Shown in pieces: positions 8,688-16,505 of a stretch of 64,000 nucleotides of DNA (position 1 is its first letter; every line of letters begins with the position of its first letter). The notes under the pieces are model-generated. The model made no database searches, was not told where the DNA came from, and was given only the letters and a program-made list of their open reading frames with translations. Origin of the DNA: Bacteroidota bacterium (GTDB lineage Bacteria > Bacteroidota > Bacteroidia > Chitinophagales > Chitinophagaceae); contig JABDAN010000005.1 in the NCBI GenBank assembly GCA_013289175.1, positions 23,016 to 87,015 of the forward strand, read 5' to 3'. A program made the position numbers and the translations under genes.

Positions 8688-9116
8688 TTAAACAGTTGGC
8701 TTGGACCTGTACGTTGGGCTATATAACCATATCGCCGTCCCACTCAATAAAACAAAAAATAAATTAAAGTAGATGTGTTGTGTCCATGTCATATTCTGTA
8801 ATACTCCCCCGCAAGAACAGGGTACATAATCACTGAAATTTAATATGATAAATATATATGTGCTAAACGAGGTCATTAAACAAAATGAAAGATATAGTCC
8901 CACAAGTCGAAGCTTGGAAATGGCCAGTAAAAAGGATATCAAAATTTCCAATGTCGGGATAAAAATAGCTACTGGCCTGGAAAATGCAGTTAGAATGGGG
9001 GACTTACCAATTTCAATTCTAAATTTTGTGAAGTCAAGTAATTTACTGGTCGAGGCATAAATAAATAATACAATGAATGCCAAACAAACAATCTCGATGA
9101 AGTTCTTATTTTTCAC
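8688..9116 (-). CDS. MauE/DoxX-like redox-associated membrane protein
   Basis: 142 aa, four hydrophobic helices, conserved-looking YVPCSCGGVL; GTG start. Confidence 0.75.
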   Translation of the reverse strand: MKNKNFIEIVCLAFIVLFIYASTSKLLDFTKFRIEIGKSPILTAFSRPVAIFIPTLEILISFLLAISKLRLVGLYLSFCLMTSFSTYIFIILNFSDYVPCSCGGVLQNMTWTQHIYFNLFFVLLSGTAIWLYSPTYRSKPTV

Positions 9117-9132
9117 AATAAATTATTTATTG
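9116..9132. repeat. Inverted repeat CAATAAAT-T-ATTTATTG at the MauE-like start codon
   Basis: 8-bp perfect arms read directly, adjoining GTG start; followed by GTCAA-N6-TTGAC at 9132-9147. Confidence 0.7.
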
Positions 9133-9500
9133 TCAAAGATTATTGACTGATATTACTTAGCTGAGTTCAGAAAGTCGGTGTCTAAAACGAGGAAGTGTTG
9201 ATGCCAAAAAAATGTTAACCAAATCTAATCTATACTATACAAAATATCAAAAAAAAAACACTTTGTGAATAAGCATGCTGTTATCCTAAGTGTTTCCACT
9301 TAGTTCATTACAGAATTTCACCGAAATGTAGATTCCAGAAATCATCAAAGAAGTAAAACAAAAAAGGGGAAGTAACTAATAGACATAGAGAAACGGAAAC
9401 CTGTCAATCTCGTTCAAAAGAAGCGGTACAATTTTAACAGGGAAAATTATCCTTTTTTAATTCATGAACCCTATATGAATAGTGCAAGTAAATCACAAAC

Positions 9501-9521
9501 GAAGGGCCGAATCGGCCCTTC
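9501..9521. repeat. Perfect 10-bp-arm inverted repeat GAAGGGCCGA-A-TCGGCCCTTC
   Basis: Read directly; no strong T-tract. Confidence 0.8.
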
Positions 9522-9546
9522 ACTACTAAATTCAAAAAATAAAACT

Positions 9547-9831
9547 ATGTCAGTCAGAAAGAAATGGTCCACGGCGAAAAATAAGCACATCCGCATTGGA
9601 TCTGGAAAGCGGTGTATTTACTAAGATGATCCAAAAAAGATTGCTGAATCATTAAAACATTCCGCCCGTCATAGCCACCGACGAAAAGGAAGCCTTTTCC
9701 AGTCAGCAATGTCCATGCTTAATTTCTATATTAACCGCGGCGGGAAGAATCTATCTGCATCAAAGAAAAAGATATTGGAAAGTGCAAAAGTGGAATTGCG
9801 TAAGAATTTCAATAAAGACAATAGTGCTTAA
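9547..9831 (+). pseudogene. DUF3175-like protein, pseudogene with two compensating frameshifts
   Basis: Frame 0 MSVRKKWSTAKNKH..., +1 frame LDLESGVFTK (9596-9625), then frame 0 DDPKKIAESLKHSARHSHRRKGSLFQSAMSMLNFYINRGGKNLSASKKKILESAKVELRKNFNK; frame 0 has an in-frame TAA. Confidence 0.7.
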
Positions 9832-9917
9832 AATAATGAATAGCCGTTAGCTTATCAGCCTCCTCATGGATGTTATTATTTATATTCAAATCCACTGGTT
9901 AAAGAAGTTTTTATCTT

Positions 9918-10052
9918 ATGATCTTCATGGCATTCAAATTGTACCGGGGGGCTTTCCCAATCGAACCCCCAATCTATAAAAACATAATTTTTGAGTGGAT
10001 TGGAAAAGTTTGCTTGTTTTTGGTGACTATTCTGGCGATTTTTTTAGGTTGA
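9918..10052 (+). CDS. Possible 44-aa single-TM small protein
   Basis: ORF MIFMAFKLYRGAFPIEPPIYKNIIFEWIGKVCLFLVTILAIFLG*; composition only. Confidence 0.35.
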   Translation: MIFMAFKLYRGAFPIEPPIYKNIIFEWIGKVCLFLVTILAIFLG

Positions 10053-10077
10053 TCCATTTATTTTAAGAAATTACAAT

Positions 10078-10626
10078 ATGATTGGTAATTTTTCACCCTT
10101 TCCGCAACTAGCCACCAAACGACTTGTACTGAGAGAACTGAAAGTTGCAGACGCGCCGTTAATCCATAAACTGCGTTCTGATACGGACACCAATGATTTG
10201 CTCGATCGAAAGAATTCAAGTGGAATTGAAGACGCGCTTTTATTTATTCAAAGAGTTAAAGACAATGTTGGACGAAAGGAAAGCATCTATTGGATTATTT
10301 GTTTTGAAAATGCCTCCGATCTGATTGGGACAATTGGATTTTGGAACTATAATCTGTCTGCCGAAACAGCGGAAATAGGATATGAATTATTGGTGGGCTT
10401 TAGAGGCCAGGGCATCATGAGTGAAGTCCTTCCTCGCGTGATCAAATTTGGTTTTGAACAAATGAAATTAAAATTCATCACGGCATATTGCTCACCGCAA
10501 AACGCTTGCTCAATTAACCTGTTGGAGAAATTTGGGTTTAGATTATCTTCTTCTTCTTCGAGTTATGACAATACCAACCAGAATGATCCCGGTATGTTGC
10601 TTTATGTACTGGCCAGCGCGCAATAG
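10078..10626 (+). CDS. GNAT family N-acetyltransferase (RimJ/RimL-like)
   Basis: ATKRLVLRELKVADAP..IGFWNYNLSAETAEIGYELLVGFRGQGIMSEVL..NACSINLLEKFGF. Confidence 0.9.
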   Translation: MIGNFSPFPQLATKRLVLRELKVADAPLIHKLRSDTDTNDLLDRKNSSGIEDALLFIQRVKDNVGRKESIYWIICFENASDLIGTIGFWNYNLSAETAEIGYELLVGFRGQGIMSEVLPRVIKFGFEQMKLKFITAYCSPQNACSINLLEKFGFRLSSSSSSYDNTNQNDPGMLLYVLASAQ

Positions 10627-10701
10627 AAGTATATCTGTCGAAATATACCAACATCAACTTAACCTTGACGTAAACACGGGAGTTATCTTCCGAAAAGAAA
10701 A

Positions 10702-10730
10702 AAAGCGGGCTATAGTTTCTAGCCCGCTTT
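10702..10730. terminator. Bidirectional terminator between convergent genes
   Basis: aaagcgggct...agcccgcttt perfect 10-bp stem with A/T flanks. Confidence 0.85.
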
Positions 10731-10752
10731 GGTCAATACATAAGTTAAATTT

Positions 10753-12453
10753 TTATTGGCTCGGATGACCGGCAGCCTGAACTTCTTTCAATATTCCGCT
10801 TAAATTATAGGTTTCAGGAGCCTGCAATGGGGGAAACTTTTCGTAAGACATGAGCTCTTTTTCCCACAACAGCTGTCCGATAGGCAGCAAATTCCAGTCA
10901 TATAAATAAGCAGTACTGGGGGAAGCCAACGCACCACCGACTGAAATCGCCGATTTCGGGTCGTCCAGACCACCAGCGATTTCGAAGGGATCGCGCATGA
11001 TATTGTCAACCATGGTCCAACCATAGGTTACTTTCGCACCCATCGCTCCCAGCGGATTGGTACTGGACATGGTATAATACATTTTCCAGTTTTTGTAACG
11101 TACCGCTGAAGGTGTCGAGTTGGAGTAATAGAAGAAAACATCCCTAGCCGATTTATCCGATTTTCCGGTTAGGTAGTCAATCTGATTGGTGCCGTCCAGC
11201 ATTGTCTTGACGATTCCCGGATACGCACCTTTTTGAATTTGAGCATTCAAGTCGTTTCCTTTTGCGCCACCTGCTATTTCAACAAAAGTTGGCACCCAGT
11301 CCAGGGAGGCAAACATATCTTTTAAAACCGTTCCGGGCTTGATATGACCTGGCCAACGGACGACGCATGGTGCGCGCATACCACCTTCCCAGGTTGTTAA
11401 TTTTCCGCCCTTAAAAGGTGTGACGCCCCCATCGGGATAGGTAATAACTTCCGCACCGTTGTCGGTAGTAAAAACGATGATGGTATTGTCTAGTTCACCC
11501 ATATCCTCAAGCTTTTTAATCACATAGCCAATATTGTCATCCATTTGTTTCATACCGGCTTCATTGGCACCCCAATCCTTGCCACCGGGTTCGCCAATCA
11601 TGGCCTGATACTTTGGAGACAAAACGGTCGTGACATGCATTCGTGCAGGATTATACCAGATGAAGAATGGTTTGCCGGTTTTCTTGGGATCATTGCGGTC
11701 GAGATAGTCAATCACATGGGAGGAAATTTCTTCATCGACCGTTTTTGATCTTTCCAGTGTAAGGGGGCCTTCATCTTTATACATCTGATTTTTAGCTGTG
11801 CCATCCGAAGACTTGCCCCAAAGCACCGGACGAGGGGCAGATAAACAGGTGCCGTCCCGGGGATCAATTTCTCCTGGGGGTTCTGGTACACCAGGAATTG
11901 GGACCATTTTGCAAGGCGAGGCGACACCTTGTACCAATGGTGTCTTATTGATGTCCGGGAAACTTACACCCTGCATAGCGTCCAGGTGATAAAGATATCC
12001 CCAGAATTCCTGAAACCCATGGGCAGTTGGCAAGGCATCTGGATGGTCGCCCAAGTGGTTTTTACCGAATTCTCCCGTATTATATCCTAGATCCAGAAGG
12101 AATTTGGCAAGGCAGGGTGTTCCAGGTCGAAGATAGGACGGGCTTCCCGGCAATTGCGGGGGAATCATTCCCGTTCTGAGCGGATGCATGCCAGTGATAA
12201 ACGCATTGCGCCCCGAAGTACAGCTCTGTTCTGCATAATAACACATCATGATGGCACCTTCATTTGCGATGCGGTCAATGTTGGGGGTTTCACCTACCAT
12301 GAGGCCGCGGTGGTAACAACTCGGCTGCATCCATCCAATGTCATCTCCCATAATGAAGAGGATATTGGGTTTTTTTGCAGCTTGAGTAAAACCTGACGTC
12401 CCTGAAATAAGCAGGAAGAACAAGTACACTAGTTTTTTCTTGGAAAAGGTCAT
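10753..12453 (-). CDS. Arylsulfatase (sulfatase family, secreted)
   Basis: KKPNILFIMGDDIGW; SCTSGRNAFITGMHPLRTG; GKNHLGD; TTDNGAE; signal peptide after MTFSKKK. Confidence 0.92.
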   Translation of the reverse strand: MTFSKKKLVYLFFLLISGTSGFTQAAKKPNILFIMGDDIGWMQPSCYHRGLMVGETPNIDRIANEGAIMMCYYAEQSCTSGRNAFITGMHPLRTGMIPPQLPGSPSYLRPGTPCLAKFLLDLGYNTGEFGKNHLGDHPDALPTAHGFQEFWGYLYHLDAMQGVSFPDINKTPLVQGVASPCKMVPIPGVPEPPGEIDPRDGTCLSAPRPVLWGKSSDGTAKNQMYKDEGPLTLERSKTVDEEISSHVIDYLDRNDPKKTGKPFFIWYNPARMHVTTVLSPKYQAMIGEPGGKDWGANEAGMKQMDDNIGYVIKKLEDMGELDNTIIVFTTDNGAEVITYPDGGVTPFKGGKLTTWEGGMRAPCVVRWPGHIKPGTVLKDMFASLDWVPTFVEIAGGAKGNDLNAQIQKGAYPGIVKTMLDGTNQIDYLTGKSDKSARDVFFYYSNSTPSAVRYKNWKMYYTMSSTNPLGAMGAKVTYGWTMVDNIMRDPFEIAGGLDDPKSAISVGGALASPSTAYLYDWNLLPIGQLLWEKELMSYEKFPPLQAPETYNLSGILKEVQAAGHPSQ

Positions 12454-12788
12454 AACCGTTTTTTTAGTGATTGAAGAAAAATCTATAATAGAAATATTTA
12501 AGTAGACCACATTCGTCTTTGATCGGTGCCACAATTCCCTGGGAGTCGATATTTTATTTTTTGAGAACGATTAAACATCATTCGCCAAATCGGGTAGATA
12601 TACAATAAGAAAACCTATCTACTTTTCCGTATCTGTCGAATAGCTCGACATGATTTTAGATTACAAAAAGGTAGCGCTAGCTAAGCAGAGGGTTAACAAG
12701 GGGGATTTGAACAGTTGAAGTAAAAATTTGTGAATTCAACTTGCTTGCTCTAATTTAATATATAATTCTTGATTTCGTCAAATTTTAA

Positions 12789-13133
12789 ATGGTTTCATTC
12801 AATTCTTTGGCGCGTTTATTTTTGGTCGGGCTGGTCTTAATTGGATTCAGAGGTTTTTCAATTACATTTTATTTGTCAGGTCATCTTAAGGTTAAATTGG
12901 GTAGTCACCAAAAAAATGGGCATATACCTGTTTTTGTCACCGGTTATCAGAGTCGTGTGTTGGATCAGGATACCACTAAATCCAATGGTGTTTTCCGGCT
13001 CAGCTGGAATGAGAGTCAGGGAAATCTGATGTCTTTCTTTTGCATTTTAAAAAAAGATACCCTACTGCTTGGAAAGGTAAGGAGATTTGAAAGCGACGAA
13101 CCAGACCTCACTTTTGTAATACCTGAACGGTGA
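12789..13133 (+). CDS. Hypothetical secreted/membrane-anchored protein
   Basis: 114 aa ORF with N-terminal hydrophobic segment. Confidence 0.5.
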   Translation: MVSFNSLARLFLVGLVLIGFRGFSITFYLSGHLKVKLGSHQKNGHIPVFVTGYQSRVLDQDTTKSNGVFRLSWNESQGNLMSFFCILKKDTLLLGKVRRFESDEPDLTFVIPER

Positions 13134-13276
13134 GCGACAATCAGTTTGAAATCTTGGTTGGAATTTTGCGATGGGAAAACTTCGGCTGACAAATATACCC
13201 GCAGGAATAACGGGTTGGTGCCAGATTCCTTTGCATGATTCTTAAATCCAATAGGCTTTCATATTTTAACTACAAC

Positions 13277-15712
13277 TCATTCAGATCGCAGACTGGTCAT
13301 CTGGTTAGAAAATGCGGCTTTGATCGCCTGAAAACTCACTGTAAATAATGCAATCAAAATGGCGAGTATACCAGTCATAACAAACATCCACCCGGTGATC
13401 GGAATTTTGTAAGCAAATCCCTGAAGCCATTTGTTCATTCCATACCACCCAATGGGTGTGGCAATGACGATGGCTACCAATACGATCTTAACAAAATCCA
13501 TTGACAAGAGTGCCACAATGTTTGCGACGGATGCGCCCAATACTTTCCTGATGCCTATTTCCTTTACGCGTTGTTCTGCAGCGAAGGCTGACAAGCCGAA
13601 CAGTCCAAGGCAGGCGATGAGAATGGCAACTACGGTGAAATAGCTTACGATACCAGAGGCACGTTGGTCTTTTTCGTAGTTCTTTTGAAAATCCATGTCA
13701 AGAAATGAATAAACAAAGGGAGTTCCGGGATTGACCCGACTCCAAGCTAGATTCATATCTTTTAAGGTCTGTGTATAATTGTTTGTCGCGATGTTGGCGA
13801 TGACATAACTGTGCTTATTGCCAAAAGTGGTATTGAATCCAAATGGTTTTATGGGATTATACAGACTTTCAAAATTGAAATCTTTGACTATTCCCACAAT
13901 CAACATAATGTTATGCGAACCCTTGAAGTCACAATATATTTTTTTCCCGACAGCTGTCTGCATATTATAACCCAATTGACGGATGGCGGTTTCGTTCAAC
14001 ACAATACTGTTGGAATCGGCCGTAAATTCTTTTGAAAACCACCTGCCGGCGATGAGTTTAAATCCCAATGTTTCAAAATAGCCATTTTCCACATTGGCAA
14101 GAGAAACGTCCACCACATCTTTCACAGATTTGCCCTCGGCATAGAAAAGCAGGTCATCGATATTTGCAATGCCAGGATAAGTGGATCCGCTTGAAACGTT
14201 TTTGATCCCAGCATTTTTCAATAGTTCGTCTTTAAGAGCCTGATAATTTTTTATTACATCAGGATTTTGCAAGGGTATTATGATTTGCTGACTTTTGTTG
14301 AAGCCTAGTTCTTGACTGTCCATAAAACGCAATTGGCGTTCAATAATAACTACCCCTAGAATGAGACAAATTGAGATTACAAACTGGAATACGACTAAAC
14401 CTTTTCGAATATCAGCCCCGGAAAAATTATTAACTAGTTTCCCCTTGAGTACTGAGATAGGTCTGAATGAGGACAAATAAAAGGCCGGATAGAATCCCGA
14501 TAAAATACCCGTTACTATAGTAAGTACCAAGATCCAAAGCCATATTCCTGGTTGATCGGCAAGAGTCAGCTTTTTCTGAATGATATTGCTAAAGAAAGGC
14601 ATCAAAACGAATGCCATAGCTAAGGCAAGCAATAAAGCAAAGCAACTCATAATGATCGATTCACCGAGGAATTGGTAAATCAATGATCTCTTTTCTGCTC
14701 CCAAAACTTTTCGTATACCGACTTCCTTGGCCCTTTTCATAGATCGGGCGGTAGAAAGGTTCATAAAATTGATGCAAGCGATGAGCAGTACAAAAAATGC
14801 AATGCTCCCGAGTACATATAAATAGGTAATATTCCCGTTTGAAGCAATTTCTGCGTCGAGATTGGAATGCAGATAAATATCAGGCAATGCCTGAATAAAC
14901 AACTGTCTTGAAACACCCAAATCTCTTAGGTCCACCCCGGCACGGCGATCGATGAACGGCTGAAGTTTCTTTTCAAAGAGTTTGGGATCAGCTCCTTCTT
15001 TTAGTTTTACATAAGTATAAAATATATTATTGGTAGCCCAGTTGGTCTGTGCATCGACCCAGGTTCCGACATCGCCATTCCTCATAGAAAGAAAGAAATG
15101 AGCGGGAATATGGGATTTAATTTTTGAGTCATTAAAAACGCCTTTTACTGTATAGTTAAAATTGCCGTAGGGTAAACCAACAACAATCAACTTATTGACT
15201 GGGTTTTCATTTCCGAATAATTTTTGGGATATTTCATTTGAAATGACAATGCTGTTTGGATCTTTTAACGCTGTCTGGACATTACCATATATAAGATCAT
15301 AAGAGAAAATCTTGAAAAACGTGGAGTCAACATAATAGCCATTGGTTTCATAGAATTGTTTGGTCGCATCTCCATGGTCATATTTCAAAAGCATTTTGTC
15401 CAATGAAGGAAATTTAAGAAGTCGGGTTACTTCTTCCACTTCAGTCATATCCGATTTTAAACCCCAAGCAATAGGCGCTGATGTGCAGGCCCATGCCTTA
15501 TCGTTGTTTATTTTTTTATCGGCCTTATAAACGACCCTGAATATCCGGTCTGCATTTTTATTTTGCATGTCGTAGCCGAGCTCACTGAAAATATAAGTGA
15601 TCATTAAGATACAAGTGGCCAGACCAACTGCTAACCCAAAAATATTGATGAACGAAAGGACTTTGTTCCGCTTCAGGTTTCTGTAGGCAATTCTTATATA
15701 GTTTCTGAACAT
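13277..15712 (-). CDS. FtsX/MacB-type ABC transporter permease
   Basis: MFRNYIRIAYRNLKRNKVLSFINIFGLAVGLA; two FtsX modules with KEVGIRKVLGAEK and KEIGIRKVLGASV. Confidence 0.95.
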   Translation of the reverse strand: MFRNYIRIAYRNLKRNKVLSFINIFGLAVGLATCILMITYIFSELGYDMQNKNADRIFRVVYKADKKINNDKAWACTSAPIAWGLKSDMTEVEEVTRLLKFPSLDKMLLKYDHGDATKQFYETNGYYVDSTFFKIFSYDLIYGNVQTALKDPNSIVISNEISQKLFGNENPVNKLIVVGLPYGNFNYTVKGVFNDSKIKSHIPAHFFLSMRNGDVGTWVDAQTNWATNNIFYTYVKLKEGADPKLFEKKLQPFIDRRAGVDLRDLGVSRQLFIQALPDIYLHSNLDAEIASNGNITYLYVLGSIAFFVLLIACINFMNLSTARSMKRAKEVGIRKVLGAEKRSLIYQFLGESIIMSCFALLLALAMAFVLMPFFSNIIQKKLTLADQPGIWLWILVLTIVTGILSGFYPAFYLSSFRPISVLKGKLVNNFSGADIRKGLVVFQFVISICLILGVVIIERQLRFMDSQELGFNKSQQIIIPLQNPDVIKNYQALKDELLKNAGIKNVSSGSTYPGIANIDDLLFYAEGKSVKDVVDVSLANVENGYFETLGFKLIAGRWFSKEFTADSNSIVLNETAIRQLGYNMQTAVGKKIYCDFKGSHNIMLIVGIVKDFNFESLYNPIKPFGFNTTFGNKHSYVIANIATNNYTQTLKDMNLAWSRVNPGTPFVYSFLDMDFQKNYEKDQRASGIVSYFTVVAILIACLGLFGLSAFAAEQRVKEIGIRKVLGASVANIVALLSMDFVKIVLVAIVIATPIGWYGMNKWLQGFAYKIPITGWMFVMTGILAILIALFTVSFQAIKAAFSNQMTSLRSE

Positions 15713-16505
15713 GGTTTTTTTTGAATGGTGTTCGTAACCGTTATGCTGTCTTATAGGAGGGCTCAACAAAAATGCCGCTCTCTAATATATTATTTATCAA
15801 CAATTTGTGTAAATAAGAAGGTCTAATTTCTGTTCGATTGTGATACAGGGGTGTGCGTAATGATTCATTTTCAAAAAAACGGAATCGGGCTGGAGCCGCG
15901 TTTCGCCCTTGGTTTTTCAGGGATCGGTTAATTCCAAAACGATTCGGATTTTTTTTAGACAAAGGGGGTTTATTGTTATAAATGCAATCCAACATGTGTC
16001 TTCATTGAAGTAGAATGATGAGAGATTGAAGGGATCGTGAAAAAAAACCTTCCAAAATAGCAAGACACATGGCTTACTGGATTATCGCAGTTTAAACTAT
16101 TCTTGCTATTCAGTCCTTCTAACATTTTTTGATAAGCCCATGGCGTCAAATAGTAAATTATTATTCATTTGCCAGAATCTTTCTTTAGCATTCCTCCTTT
16201 CTGGTTATTTTGAACGGTGAATTCTCAGCCGATATCATAGTTAAGTTAAGAAATAATTAACTCCTTTAATCTACGTAAAGGAAATATTATCAGAACATAT
16301 TTTTTTGCCATGTTTGAATATGTGAATGGGCATCATTTAAGCTGTTGTGTTTTTTTGGTGATTCAATTCTGAAGATTCTGAAGACATTCTGTGTTTTTTA
16401 TGAACTAAGTATTATTAATCCCTTACCCTATTATTAAGGTTGATTTGCAGGCTTTTTCTAAAGGAGTATTGCGTCATTTTTGCGGTTCTTTAAGGAACTG
16501 CTGAA

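Noticed and set aside
9943-9972. GGGGGG...TCGAACCCCC resembling a tRNA T-arm
   Set aside because: No acceptor stem, anticodon arm or D-arm around it; lies within the possible 44-aa ORF.
15741-15995. 84-aa minus-strand ORF upstream of the ABC permease
   Set aside because: Odd composition, overlaps the permease 5' region, no recognisable domain.
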